Shown: positions 11,183 through 22,260, counted from the first letter of the stretch. The stretch is DNA of 64,000 nt from a bacterium BMS3Abin14 (GCA_002897695.1 BDTG01000019.1:77022-141021); one strand, 5' to 3'. The notes: generated by a model from the sequence alone, not told the origin. A program made the numbers and translations.

Positions 11183-12436
11183 CTACTTGTCCATCATGTC
11201 GTAGAACTCCTGATTATCCTTCGTTCCCTGAAGCTTGTCCAGCAGGAACTCCATGCTGTCGATAGTGTTCAGCGGGGCCAGAACCTTATGCAGCACCCAG
11301 ATTCTGTTTAGGATGTCTGCTGGAACGATCAACTCCTCTTTCCTGGTGCCGGATCGGCTGACATCGATAGCAGGAAAGATCCTCTTGTCGATAAGCCGCC
11401 TGTCGAGATGCAGTTCCATGTTTCCCGTTCCCTTGAACTCCTCGAAAATAACCTCATCCATCCTGCTGCCGGTATCCACGATCGCAGTGGCAATAATAGT
11501 CAGGCTGCCTCCCTGCTCGATATTCCTGGCGGCGCCGAAGAACCTTTTGGGGCGATGCAGCGCATTGGAATCGACACCGCCGGACAACACCTTTCCGCTG
11601 GGAGGGGACACCGTGTTGTAGGCCCTGGCCAGGCGGGTAATGCTGTCTAACAGGATAACAACGTCTTTCTTGTGCTCAACGAGCCTCCGCGCTTTTTCAA
11701 TAACCATCTCGGCAACCTGGATATGCCGGGTTGGAGGTTCATCGAAGGTTGAAGAAATGACCTCTCCCTTGACTGATCTCTGCATATCCGTGACCTCTTC
11801 GGGCCTTTCATCAATGAGGAGGACAATCAGAAATATTTCGGGGTGGTTGATACTGATGCTGTTGGCGATATTCTGCAGGAGCATTGTCTTGCCGGTGCGG
11901 GGAGGGGCAACGATGAGGCCTCTCTGGCCTTTGCCGATCGGGGTGATGATATCCATCACTCTGCTGGAATAGTTCTTGAAATCATCGGTCTCGAGCTTGA
12001 TCCTCTCTTCGGGGTAAAGGGGTGTGAGGTTGTCGAAGAGAATCTTCCCGCGGGACGCCTCGGGTGATTCAAAGTTGAGGCTTTCTACCTTCAGGAGAGC
12101 AAAATATCGCTCCCCTTCCTTGGGAGGCCTTATCTCACCGGTCACGGTATCCCCGGTCCTCATGGTAAAACGCCTGATCTGGGAGGGGGAAACGTATATG
12201 TCGTCGGGACCGGGCAGGTAGTTCGAGTCAGGTGAACGGAGAAATCCGAATCCATCCGGGAGTATTTCGAGCACCCCGCTTCCATAAATAGATTTTTTTT
12301 GTTGGGCCTGAGATTGAAGGATGGCAAAAATAAGATCCTGTTTTCTCATGCTTCCTGCGCCTTCGATCTTGAAGTCCTTGTTTCCCATCTGGGTCAGTTC
12401 GCCGATGGATTTTTCCTTTAACTCCGTTAAGTCCAT
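11183..12436 (-). CDS. rho: Transcription termination factor Rho
   Basis: Hexameric RNA helicase that ends transcription. Chosen start: ATG at 12436 ([14 protein letters not shown]), nine bases after AAGGAGA, giving 417 residues; the frame is open 48 bases further up but has no ribosome site there. The cold-shock-like RNA-binding domain (about 55-125) is followed by the RecA-like ATPase with Walker [13 protein letters not shown], Walker [17 protein letters not shown] and the Q/R loops. All catalytic segments are intact. Confidence 0.97.
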   Translation of the reverse strand: MDLTELKEKSIGELTQMGNKDFKIEGAGSMRKQDLIFAILQSQAQQKKSIYGSGVLEILPDGFGFLRSPDSNYLPGPDDIYVSPSQIRRFTMRTGDTVTGEIRPPKEGERYFALLKVESLNFESPEASRGKILFDNLTPLYPEERIKLETDDFKNYSSRVMDIITPIGKGQRGLIVAPPRTGKTMLLQNIANSISINHPEIFLIVLLIDERPEEVTDMQRSVKGEVISSTFDEPPTRHIQVAEMVIEKARRLVEHKKDVVILLDSITRLARAYNTVSPPSGKVLSGGVDSNALHRPKRFFGAARNIEQGGSLTIIATAIVDTGSRMDEVIFEEFKGTGNMELHLDRRLIDKRIFPAIDVSRSGTRKEELIVPADILNRIWVLHKVLAPLNTIDSMEFLLDKLQGTKDNQEFYDMMDK

Positions 12437-13203
12437 AGATTGACTTCTCCTTGGGTCATCAGATTCTTTTGATTTGTTTGGCATGGCGGGTGGCTCTTCG
12501 GATGTTGGCGGCCGGTATTCAACCGGAAATAACAGGATCGGCGGGTTTCATCACCGGGGTATAAACGACAGGCTTGTTTTTGGACAAGGCTCCTGAATGT
12601 GGGATTGGACTCTGGGAATCTAACCGTAAGGAAAGGATATGTCAACCCCCAACCGAAACGGGCGCCGGGGGAGTCAGTCAAAGCTGAAGGAATTTCCGTC
12701 AGCAGTTGGTCGCCCTTCAAGTGTCCGTACATTGAATTATATTCCTTGAACCGGTTGAGGCTGATCTCCATGAGAGAGATGTCGTAATCGGCCTTCTCGG
12801 CGCGGTTTATCTCACGATCAAGCTGTTCGTGCCAGTAGGGGATACCAACATCTTTCCCGCGGATTCCCATGGGAACCGACAGACATGACCCAAATGGATG
12901 CTCAAAAGAATAATCCTCGGCCTGGTGTTTTCGGTCGCCGGAAATGACGAGGAGGGGCCGCTTCAGATTTGAGGCCTCCTTCAGGAAACCTTCAAACGGC
13001 CTCCGGTGGAATTCCTTTATGAATGCGTTGCTCCAGCCTTTGGACATAACGACCTTGTGCCTGCCCCTGTCGGGGTCCAGCAGGAGAATGGAACAGGCCA
13101 GGAACCCAAAAGAATCCTTGATCCGCTGAAGGGCGAAACTCAGAACTTCCTCGCTGGTCAAGGGTGTGTTGACTTTCTTCAGGATGCTGCGGATCAGGTT
13201 CAT
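12427..13203 (-). CDS. GAF-domain protein with broken GGDEF domain (probably decaying)
   Basis: A GAF-like sensor domain (about 15-120) is followed by the beginning of a diguanylate cyclase domain ([19 protein letters not shown], then [17 protein letters not shown]). The active-site loop that should read RFGGDEF is [10 protein letters not shown], and the rest of the cyclase domain is unrecognisable, so no cyclase activity is expected. A coding-like, coiled-coil stretch continues in frame about 100 bases upstream of the ATG to stops near 13312, without a good ATG, GTG or TTG; an in-frame CTG at 13221 follows AAGGAGG. The end overlaps rho by ten bases. Read as a degenerating gene; a functional GAF-only protein remains possible. 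Confidence 0.5.
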   Translation of the reverse strand: MNLIRSILKKVNTPLTSEEVLSFALQRIKDSFGFLACSILLLDPDRGRHKVVMSKGWSNAFIKEFHRRPFEGFLKEASNLKRPLLVISGDRKHQAEDYSFEHPFGSCLSVPMGIRGKDVGIPYWHEQLDREINRAEKADYDISLMEISLNRFKEYNSMYGHLKGDQLLTEIPSALTDSPGARFGWGLTYPFLTVRFPESNPTFRSLVQKQACRLYPGDETRRSCYFRLNTGRQHPKSHPPCQTNQKNLMTQGEVNLWT

Positions 13204-13334
13204 CTCATTCTGCGAGCTCAGATTTTCCTCCTTCCGGTGGACAAACCGGAGCTGCTTCAGCCTGTTCAGCCAGGTGAAACAACACCGCGGAGTTATACCA
13301 GAAACCTCTGGTTATCAAAAGACTATTGCCTGTT

Positions 13335-13937
13335 TTATTCTTCCATGGGGAGGGCATTCATAATGACCACAACCTGTCTTCTTGAGTCATCGATACTCCC
13401 TCCATTGTCGACAACGAAATCCGCCAACCGGATCCGTTCATCATCTGTTGTCTGACTCCGCATCCTGGCCATGGCGCCGGCCCTCGAATACCTCCCCGAG
13501 GAGACGAGCCTGTCCAGCCGGATGTTCTCCGGGGCGGTGACAGCGACGACGGCCGTGTAACCGTCCCGGCCCTCTCCTTCAGCGAGAAGGGGGATCTCCA
13601 CAGCGACAACAGCATCCGGACACTTCCGGGAGAGATCCTCGATTATACGGGCTTCCTCCGCCCGGATAAGTGGGTGGAGAATTGCCTCCAGTTTTTTTCT
13701 CGCAGGCTGGTCTGAAAAGACAAGGGCCGCCATTTTTTCGCGCTTCAGATGCCCTTTCAGATCAAAGAAAGCGGGTCCGAATGCGATTCTGATCCTCTCA
13801 GCCCCTTCTGTTCCCGGCTCCACAGCCAGACGGGCGATTGCATCCGCATCCACCCCCACGGCTCCCTCCTCCTCAAAAAGCCGCCGAATCGTGGATTTTC
13901 CTGACCCAAGTCCGCCGGTAATTGCAACAACGATCAT
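13335..13937 (-). CDS. coaE: Dephospho-CoA kinase
   Basis: Final step of coenzyme A synthesis, phosphorylating the ribose 3'-OH. The P-loop is AITGGLGSGKST at the extreme N-terminus; the dephospho-CoA-binding DADAIARLAVEPG and the lid (SRAGAMARMRSQ) are present. The start chosen is the ATG at 13937, five bases from GAAGG and giving the usual family N-terminus; an ATG seven codons upstream has no ribosome site. About 200 residues. Confidence 0.94.
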   Translation of the reverse strand: MIVVAITGGLGSGKSTIRRLFEEEGAVGVDADAIARLAVEPGTEGAERIRIAFGPAFFDLKGHLKREKMAALVFSDQPARKKLEAILHPLIRAEEARIIEDLSRKCPDAVVAVEIPLLAEGEGRDGYTAVVAVTAPENIRLDRLVSSGRYSRAGAMARMRSQTTDDERIRLADFVVDNGGSIDDSRRQVVVIMNALPMEE

Positions 13938-14023
13938 GCCGACCTTCCCGCTGGACATTTACACACGAGTTGTAATATCTATCTAGAGCTAACTTCCCAA
14001 TCCTACACAAAGGCGGTGCGGAA

Positions 14024-14587
14024 TTGAAGTCAAGAACATCAAGAACGAGAGACATCGTCCTGGTCGCCCTGACGGTGGCCCTGACCTCGGCCGGGGCCTA
14101 CCTGCGCATCCCCATAGGACCGGTGCCCATTACGCTTCAGACCTTTTTCGTCCTTCTTTCAGGCGCTGTCCTGGGCCCATGGCTCGGGGCAACGGCTATG
14201 TGCGCCTATATAATTCTCGGACTGGCCGGCCTTCCCGTCTTCACCTCGGGGGGAGGCCCCCAATATCTTCTCTCACCTACCTTCGGATTTCTTCTGTCAT
14301 TTCCGGTGGCATCGGCTGTCGTGGGGTTGGTTCTCAGGGGTGCAGGCCCGGAAGCAACTCGTCGCAGGATTGCGGTGGCCATGTTTTGCGGGACCTTCCT
14401 TGTATATCTCGTGGGGATTCCCTGGCTGGGTCTCAATCTCAGTTGGATCCAGCATAAGGAACTGGGAGCCGGCGCTGTCATGATGATGGGCATGGTCCCG
14501 TTTCTCCCGGGGGACCTTCTCAAGATCCTCCTCGCGGTGTGGGTTTTTCCCCCGGTCCTGAGGGTTGTCAGGGACCAGCGTCCCTGA
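14024..14587 (+). CDS. bioY: Biotin transporter substrate-binding subunit BioY
   Basis: Membrane S component of an ECF-type biotin importer, 187 residues with about six transmembrane helices. BioY signatures are visible: LRIPIGPVPITLQTFFVLLSG in the first third, then GLAGLPVFTSGGG and SPTFGFLLSFP. The TTG start follows AAGGCGG. No ECF ATPase or EcfT gene is nearby, so it either borrows a shared module or works alone. It is the only leading gene on this strand here, convergent with the small gene that follows. Confidence 0.93.
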   Translation: MKSRTSRTRDIVLVALTVALTSAGAYLRIPIGPVPITLQTFFVLLSGAVLGPWLGATAMCAYIILGLAGLPVFTSGGGPQYLLSPTFGFLLSFPVASAVVGLVLRGAGPEATRRRIAVAMFCGTFLVYLVGIPWLGLNLSWIQHKELGAGAVMMMGMVPFLPGDLLKILLAVWVFPPVLRVVRDQRP

Positions 14588-14623
14588 CGGATAGAATCCC
14601 GTTTTCCAGGCTCGCGGCCCCCT

Positions 14624-14866
14624 TCACTTTCCTCTGAAGAACACATCGCTGAAGAATCGGTAGATCTCGGCGAGAAAGCCCGTGTAGTAATTTACCAGGA
14701 TCAGGAAGATCAGGCCAACCATCAGCGCACAGTAAAAAATAATCAGCGCTTCACCACGGCCGGCGCCGATCCTCGGGGCGAGGAAACGATGCACGAACAC
14801 CCATAGGAGACTCGACAGAAAAACAAGATAACCTATGAAGAAACCGAAGGTCAGAAGATAGAGCAT
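14624..14866 (-). CDS. Small two-helix membrane protein, unknown function
   Basis: 80 residues with two hydrophobic helices (about 2-27 and 40-65) joined by a short basic loop (HRFLAPRIGAGRGE), and a basic end FFRGK. I recognise no family. It stands alone between convergent bioY and tRNA-Pro. No clear ribosome site precedes the ATG, which lowers confidence in the start. Confidence 0.55.
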   Translation of the reverse strand: MLYLLTFGFFIGYLVFLSSLLWVFVHRFLAPRIGAGRGEALIIFYCALMVGLIFLILVNYYTGFLAEIYRFFSDVFFRGK

Positions 14867-14907
14867 GGGCAGGAAAACTCAGCCCGGCCAAACCAGGCCG
14901 AATGAGA

Positions 14908-14984
14908 TGGTCGGGATGGCGGGATTTGAACCCGCGGCCTCATGGTCCCGAACCATGCGCGCTACCAAGCTGCGCCACATCCCG
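14908..14984 (-). tRNA. tRNA-Pro (anticodon CGG)
   Basis: Full cloverleaf on the minus strand. The acceptor arms CGGGATG and CATCCCG pair over 7 bp. The D arm is GCGC-AGCTTGGTA-GCGC, the anticodon arm is CATGG-TTCGGGA-CCATG with CGG at 34-36, and the T loop is TTCGAAT. The 3' ACCA is encoded (CCA at 14908-14910). It lies just downstream of the atp operon in the same direction. Confidence 0.97.
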
Positions 14985-15022
14985 ATTTTGGAATCCAAAT
15001 TATCAGGGAGGCCGCTCCCCCG

Positions 15023-15439
15023 CTACTTCCTGTCCGCTACCTGAACCCTGGTTACCGCTTTTTCCAGGCGCACCTTGGCCTTCTGATAGGCAGGATCATG
15101 TTCACCGGCAGTGATGATCTGTTCAGCCTGTTCCTTGGCTACTTGGGCTCTTGCAAGATTGATATCCGTTGCTTTCTCGGCCGTCTCGGCCAGGACCATA
15201 ACCCTGTCGGAAGCCACTTCCACGTACCCCCAGGATACGGCTACGTGCTCAGTCCGGTCTGCGGTACGATAGTTCAGCTCCCCAACCTTCAGTGCGGTAA
15301 GCAAGGGAACGTGCCCCGGCAGAACCCCGAATTCTCCCTCGATTCCGGGAAGAACCACCTCATCCACCTCTGTAGACACAACAATACGTTCAGGTGTGAC
15401 CACCTCCAGAAACAGTTTGTCTTTACTTGACTCGGCCAT
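15023..15439 (-). CDS. atpC: ATP synthase epsilon subunit
   Basis: F1 central-stalk subunit that couples rotation to catalysis and can inhibit ATP hydrolysis. N-terminal beta-sandwich (LFLEVVTPERIVVSTEVDEV, then GEFGVLPGHVPLLTAL) and C-terminal helical hairpin (about 90-135). 138 residues. Last gene of the atp operon, nine bases after atpD. Confidence 0.96.
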   Translation of the reverse strand: MAESSKDKLFLEVVTPERIVVSTEVDEVVLPGIEGEFGVLPGHVPLLTALKVGELNYRTADRTEHVAVSWGYVEVASDRVMVLAETAEKATDINLARAQVAKEQAEQIITAGEHDPAYQKAKVRLEKAVTRVQVADRK

Positions 15440-15448
15440 GGCGCGGGA

Positions 15449-17800
<2,352 letters not shown>

Positions 17801-17801
<1 letters not shown>

Positions 17802-19318
17802 TAGTCGTAGACGAACTCGTTTTTGAACTCTTCGAGAGCGGCCTTTATCGCAACCAGAAGATTGTCATCGATTTTTCCTGTTTCCTTGACATCTTTGAGA
17901 ATTTCCGGATGGCGGTTTTCCATGAAACTCACCATCTCTCCGGCGTACTTCCCGATAACCTCCACTGGATAACCGTCAAGATACCCGTTTGTCGCAGAAA
18001 AGATGACAAGGACCTGTTTTTCTACCGGCATGGGAACATATTGGTCCTGTTTGAGCACCTCAACAAGACGTTCGCCTCGAGCGAGCTGCGCCTGGGTTGT
18101 TTTGTCAAGGTCGGACCCGAACTGGGCGAATGCCGCCATTTCCCTGTACTGGGCCAATTCCAGGCGCAGCCGGCCTGCAACCTGCCGCATTGCTCTGACC
18201 TGGGCTGCTCCACCCACCCGGGAAACCGAGATGCCAACGTTGATGGCAGGGCGGACTCCCGAGTAGAACAGATCCGATTCCAGGAAGATCTGTCCGTCGG
18301 TGATGGAGATAACGTTTGTGGGGATATATGCCGAGACATCCCCTGCCTGGGTCTCAATTATGGGGAGCGCCGTCAGGGAACCTCCACCGAGATCATCACT
18401 CAACTTGGCGGCCCTCTCCAGCAGCCTGGAGTGAAGGTAGAAAACATCTCCCGGGTATGCCTCCCGTCCCGGCGGCCGCCTGAGGAGAAGGGACATCTGC
18501 CTGTAGGCAACCGCATGTTTGGAAAGATCATCATATATGAGGAGCGCGTGCTGCCCATTGTCCCGGAAATACTCTCCCATGGCGCATCCTGCAAATGGCG
18601 CAATAAACAGAAGCGGCGCCGGCTCGCTCGCGGAGGCGGAAACCACGATGGTATAATCCATAGCCCCGTGCTCATCGAGGACCGCGATAACCCGCGCAAC
18701 CGTGGAGTCCTTCTGCCCGATGGCAACATAGATGCAGACAACAGGGTCGTCAGCGTTTTTCTGGTTGATAATGGTATCAATGGCAATGGCGGTCTTGCCC
18801 GTCTGACGGTCTCCGATGATCAGCTCCCTCTGGCCGCGGCCGATGGGGATCATGGAGTCAACCGGTTTCAGTCCTGTCTGGAGGGGTTCCCTAACCGGCT
18901 GCCTTTTGACAATGCCGGGCGCGATAACCTCAACTAAACGGGTGTTTGTGGTCTCGATGGGCCCTTTCCCGTCTATGGGCTGCCCCAGAGGATTTACAAC
19001 CCTCCCCAGCAGTTCCTCGCCGACAGGCACTTCCACGATCCGGCCGGTGCGCTTGACGACGTCACCCTCTTTGATGAGCTGGTACTCACCAAAAAGAACA
19101 ATACCGACGTTGTCCTCCTCCAGGTTCAGGATCATTCCGAAGACCTCACCGGGCAGCTCCACGAGTTCTCCGGCCATGGCGTTTTCAAGACCATGAACCC
19201 GGGCGATGCCGTCTCCGGTGGACAGGACGATTCCCGTTTCCTTCACATCGATGGATTTTTCGAACCCCTCGATCTGTTTTTTGATTATCTCGGTGATCTC
19301 TTCCGCTTTAATTTGCAT
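17801..19318 (-). CDS. atpA: ATP synthase alpha subunit
   Basis: Non-catalytic nucleotide-binding F1 subunit, 505 residues. Walker [14 protein letters not shown]; the alpha signature [17 protein letters not shown] is present. Begins with an N-terminal helix that contacts the delta subunit. Six bases separate it from atpH. All domains intact. Confidence 0.97.
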
Positions 19319-19323
19319 TCGGA

Positions 19324-19869
19324 CTATCTCCCCTTGCTAAGGGTATCTTTTAACTCCTGTAGCTGATTGCTTATGCTTCCGTCGTAAACCCGGCTTCCAA
19401 CGTAGGCTACCATCCCTCCGAGAATGTTCTCGTCAACTTCAATCTTCAGAATGATCTCCTTGCCCGAGATTTCGGAAAGCGCGTCATGAATCCTTTTCTT
19501 GTCATTATCGCCAAGCGGCGCGGCAACGACCACCCTCGCCCTTATACGATTTTCCCTCAGATCGCAGAGGCGATGGTACGCCTCCGAAATTTCACCGATT
19601 CCGTCGATCCTGTTCTTTTCAAGCAGTACAAACACGGATTTTCTGGCCGTTTCCCCTATAGCGATCTTTTTGAAAATACTGCTCAGGACCTTCTCTTTTG
19701 CGTCAAGGGAAACGGTTGGATCGAAAAAGAGGTTCCCCAGGTCGGGGCTTATGGTAAAGAGGCCCGCGACAACTTTAAGATCCTCCCCGATTTCGACAAC
19801 AAGGCCCTTTTCCGTCGCCAGATCTATTATTGCCTGGGCATAACGCTTTGCGAGAACTTGACCGATCAC
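19324..19869 (-). CDS. atpH: ATP synthase delta subunit
   Basis: Peripheral-stalk subunit that joins F1 to the b/b' dimer. Start chosen at GTG 19869, which overlaps the atpF stop as GTGA and follows GGAGG by ten bases. It gives [18 protein letters not shown], the usual N-terminus, and 181 residues; the ATG at 19899 lacks a ribosome site. The C-terminal signature [19 protein letters not shown] is intact. Confidence 0.95.
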   Translation of the reverse strand: MIGQVLAKRYAQAIIDLATEKGLVVEIGEDLKVVAGLFTISPDLGNLFFDPTVSLDAKEKVLSSIFKKIAIGETARKSVFVLLEKNRIDGIGEISEAYHRLCDLRENRIRARVVVAAPLGDNDKKRIHDALSEISGKEIILKIEVDENILGGMVAYVGSRVYDGSISNQLQELKDTLSKGR

Positions 19870-20447
19870 TGCTTGGCTGCCTCCAGATTGTTCAGACATT
19901 CGTCGACAAATCTGCTCTGATCATCAGGGGTTACCCTATCCCGTATGATCTCCTCAGCGATGGCCACTGCCGTTTCGGCCGCCTCTTTTCTCAGAATTTC
20001 CTGCGTTTTTTTCAACTCCTGCAGGATGGACTGTTTGGCCTCTTTTTTAAGCCTTTCCACAGCCTCCTCCGCTTCGCCAAGAATCCTCTCCTTCTCCATC
20101 TCGCTTTCCTGCCTGGCGGTCTTGATAAGCGCGTCCATCTCCTGATCCGCCCGCGCAAGCCGCTCCTCCGCCTCTTTCATCTTGATCTCGGCCTGTTGCC
20201 TGGAGGCCTCGGCCTCATTGAGCATCTTGCGGACCGATTCTACGCTTCCTCTGATGCCATCGGCAATCGGTTTGCGGGCAAAGTATATCAGGATCCCCAT
20301 AAGGATGGCGAAGTTCACGAACCGCATGATGAGATCGTAAATCGAACGCCCTCCTCCGCCATCACCACCCGCGGCCAGGGAAACGGCCGGGATCGCCAGG
20401 CCGCAGGCAAGCAGCAGAATGATCCGGACAGATCTTCTGGACATCAC
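19866..20447 (-). CDS. atpF: ATP synthase b subunit
   Basis: Peripheral-stalk subunit. A signal-like hydrophobic N-terminus (about 8-26, ending SLAAGG) is followed by the membrane helix (about 38-57) and a long charged coiled coil to residue 190. The extra N-terminal hydrophobic stretch is usual in delta-proteobacterial AtpF and probably is a cleaved signal. Overlaps b' by four bases and delta by the GTGA junction. Paired with a b' gene, so the stalk is a b/b' heterodimer. Confidence 0.93.
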   Translation of the reverse strand: MMSRRSVRIILLLACGLAIPAVSLAAGGDGGGGRSIYDLIMRFVNFAILMGILIYFARKPIADGIRGSVESVRKMLNEAEASRQQAEIKMKEAEERLARADQEMDALIKTARQESEMEKERILGEAEEAVERLKKEAKQSILQELKKTQEILRKEAAETAVAIAEEIIRDRVTPDDQSRFVDECLNNLEAAKQ

Positions 20448-20881
20448 TCACCGCCCCCCATGGACCGGCCCATCAGCTTTGAGGCGACCCTGCCGGCCAG
20501 GCTCTCCACCTCCGCCTTCAGTGTTTTCCTGGATTCATCGGCCTGAATGGACAATGCCTTTCGAGCGGCATCGAGTTCCTTCGCATTGTCCGCCTTGGTA
20601 TCCTGAAGAATCTTGCGGAATCCACCGAGCGCCTCGCTTCGGGATGTCGCCCTTATGGACATGGATTCCTGCTTGGCGGAAAAAAGTTTAGACTCATATT
20701 CAGTGATCTTTTCATCCGCCAGTCCGCCTAACCGCTCCTTGATCTCCGCCGCGTCCTTCACAAGCTTCTCGCGTTCATCCAGCACCCTGAGGATTGGCTT
20801 AAACAGCAAAAAATTGAGAACAACCATCAGAATCAGGAAGTTGGCCAGCTGGACAAGTAAGGTAAAGTTGACGCTAATCAA
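20444..20881 (-). CDS. atpF': ATP synthase b' subunit
   Basis: Second b-type stalk subunit, 145 residues: a membrane helix at the N-terminus (about 5-27), then LFKPILRVLDEREK and a coiled coil. The TTG start follows GCGGAGG. It is the first gene downstream of the 330-bp gap that holds a repeat element and a candidate promoter. It may therefore begin a separate transcript for the stalk and F1 genes. Confidence 0.92.
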   Translation of the reverse strand: MISVNFTLLVQLANFLILMVVLNFLLFKPILRVLDEREKLVKDAAEIKERLGGLADEKITEYESKLFSAKQESMSIRATSRSEALGGFRKILQDTKADNAKELDAARKALSIQADESRKTLKAEVESLAGRVASKLMGRSMGGGE

Positions 20882-20938
20882 GTGTGCCTCCGCTTACCCG
20901 GACAAAAAAACACGCAATATTCGGTTAAAGAATGCATA

Positions 20939-20967
20939 AAAGTAATAAAACGGTCTTTACCTGTCAA
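20939..20967 (-). promoter_or_regulatory. Candidate sigma-70 promoter before the b'-F1 gene block
   Basis: On the minus strand a perfect -35 TTGACA (20962-20967) is followed after 17 bp by TACTTT (20939-20944), a weak -10 (3 of 6). It lies about 60 bp upstream of the b' start, in the gap left between atpE and b'. Plausible because repeat element A separates the two halves of the operon; not proven. Confidence 0.35.
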
Positions 20968-21035
20968 CAGTTTTTCCCTGTCAGGCTGCCACAGGGCTTT
21001 ATCCCTGTGACAAGGTCGTCAAAAACCATCAACCT

Positions 21036-21218
21036 TTGATGGCTTCGCAAAAAGTCATCAAAGTGCCCGGGGAGGGCGCCCAAATCAATAGCTTGCAACG
21101 CAAGTTGTTGATTTGCAAGGAAAGTAAAAATGACATTTTCCACTTTCCGTTGAGCAAAAAGCCACGAACCTGCCTGTGCGTTGCACGCAGACAGGTGGAC
21201 TTTTTGCGACCATATCAA
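21036..21218 (+). repeat. Structured dispersed repeat, copy A (four hairpins)
   Basis: 183-bp element bounded by imperfect inverted ends TTGATnnnnTCGCAAAAAGTC (inner 12 bp TCGCAAAAAGTC identical at 21045-21056 and, inverted, 21198-21209). It can fold into four successive hairpins: left end (TTTGATGGCTT with AAGTCATCAAA, one G-T); CAAATCAA 21081-21088 with TTGATTTG 21108-21115; GGAAAGT 21119-21125 with ACTTTCC 21142-21148; and a right-end stem GCAAAAAGCCAC with GTGGACTTTTTGC (one bulge). Related copies are at 63289-63445 and 25897-25987. Its right end supplies the TGA stop of atpE. No ORF inside; it looks like a non-autonomous mobile repeat. Confidence 0.8.
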
Positions 21219-21472
21219 CCATTGACCACGAAGATAAGGAGAAGCGCCACCACGAGGGCGTAGATCCCGGTGGACTCGGAAACAGCCTGTCCCACCAGCA
21301 TGGTTCGTGTAAGCAGTCCGGCATCGGCGGGATTTTTGCCGATAGCCTCGCAGGCCTTGCCGGCCGCAAAACCCTCGCCGATTCCCGGGCCAATGGCCCC
21401 GAACCCCATGGAGATCCCCGCGCCGAGCAGTGCCGCTGCCCTGATCAATTCCGTCCCGGTAATTCCTGTCAT
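21215..21472 (-). CDS. atpE: ATP synthase c subunit (two-carboxylate, sodium-type pattern)
   Basis: Rotor-ring proteolipid, 85 residues, one helical hairpin. Ion-site residues: GPGIGEG in helix 1 (Glu33) and [11 protein letters not shown] in helix 2 (Glu66, Ser67, Thr68). The polar loop is KNP instead of the usual RQP. The Glu33/Glu66-Ser pattern matches the two-carboxylate sodium-binding rings known from Fusobacterium; coupling to sodium is an inference. The ribosome site is strong (AGGAGG, six bases). It follows the fused c gene by 44 bases. The stop codon lies in the terminal TTGAT of repeat copy A. Confidence 0.95.
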   Translation of the reverse strand: MTGITGTELIRAAALLGAGISMGFGAIGPGIGEGFAAGKACEAIGKNPADAGLLTRTMLVGQAVSESTGIYALVVALLLIFVVNG

Positions 21473-21516
21473 TTTGTTCCTCCTGAAATGATTTAGTTAC
21501 AAGAAAACTTCGGCGA

Positions 21517-22260
21517 TTAGCTCAATATTATGAGGACAAAAGCCACAACCATGGCGTAGATGCTTGTCGATTGCGCCACCGCCTGGCCCAGAAGCATGAC
21601 CCTGGTCAGCAGACCTACCGAATTGATCGGGTCCTTGTGGCTTCTGACTCCAATAATGGCCGCCTCCGCCGCTATCCCGGATCCGATGGATGGCCCTACA
21701 GCTCCGAATCCCATACAGAGTCCCGCTGAAAGCATTGCCACAAAATCAACGATGCCGGCATCGGGCCTTGCCGGAAGAAAGAGCAGCAGAAATGAAACAA
21801 GCAATGCGAAAATTACCGGGGTCTGGGTTACCGCCTGGCCTATGAGCATCATGGTGGTGAAGCTGCTCCTGAGATATGGCTGCCGGGCGATAGCTTCGCA
21901 GGCCCGGGCAGCGGGAAACCCCGCCCCCACACCGGAGGCCAAGGACGCCGCCCCGATTGAGAGGCCGGCCCCCAGGGCGCTGAAACCGTCAATAAGGGGA
22001 ACTCCGTGATAGTTCCCGAAAAGGAGCAGGATGGCGACCACCAACGCGAAGATACCCGAGGTTTCCGTCACTGCCTGGCCGACGAGCATGATGCGAAACA
22101 GGTCGAAAGAAGTCCCCGGCTGTCTGGAGATACCCAGGGTTGCGCTTCCGGCAGACAGGCCCTCGCCGATTCCCGGGCCAATGGCACCGAGACCGATTGC
22201 CAGGCCGGCCCCCGCCATTGACAGGGCCTTGACGAGCTCCTCGGTTGCGATTAGATCCAT
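21517..22260 (-). CDS. Fused triple-hairpin ATP synthase c subunit with one ion site
   Basis: 247 residues made of three c-subunit hairpins in tandem, six membrane helices. Hairpin 1 (about 8-82): GPGIGEG (Glu33), loop RQP (46-48), GQAVTETSGIF (Glu66), matching atpE position by position. Hairpin 2 (about 90-162): SGVGAG (Ala113 at the first site), loop RQP, GQAVTQTPVIF (Gln146). Hairpin 3 (about 170-246): GPSIGSG (Ser194), loop RSHKDP, GQAVAQSTSIY (Gln230). Only hairpin 1 keeps the essential carboxylate. Analogous to the duplicated one-site c1 of Acetobacterium woodii, but triplicated. The ribosome site (GAGAGGG, four bases) looks weaker than that of atpE, consistent with a minor ring component. 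Lies between atpB and atpE. Confidence 0.93.
   Translation of the reverse strand: MDLIATEELVKALSMAGAGLAIGLGAIGPGIGEGLSAGSATLGISRQPGTSFDLFRIMLVGQAVTETSGIFALVVAILLLFGNYHGVPLIDGFSALGAGLSIGAASLASGVGAGFPAARACEAIARQPYLRSSFTTMMLIGQAVTQTPVIFALLVSFLLLFLPARPDAGIVDFVAMLSAGLCMGFGAVGPSIGSGIAAEAAIIGVRSHKDPINSVGLLTRVMLLGQAVAQSTSIYAMVVAFVLIILS

Noticed and set aside
13970-14010. BirA- or BioR-type operator upstream of bioY
   Set aside because: TTGTAA is present but the second half-site does not match at proper spacing; not convincing.
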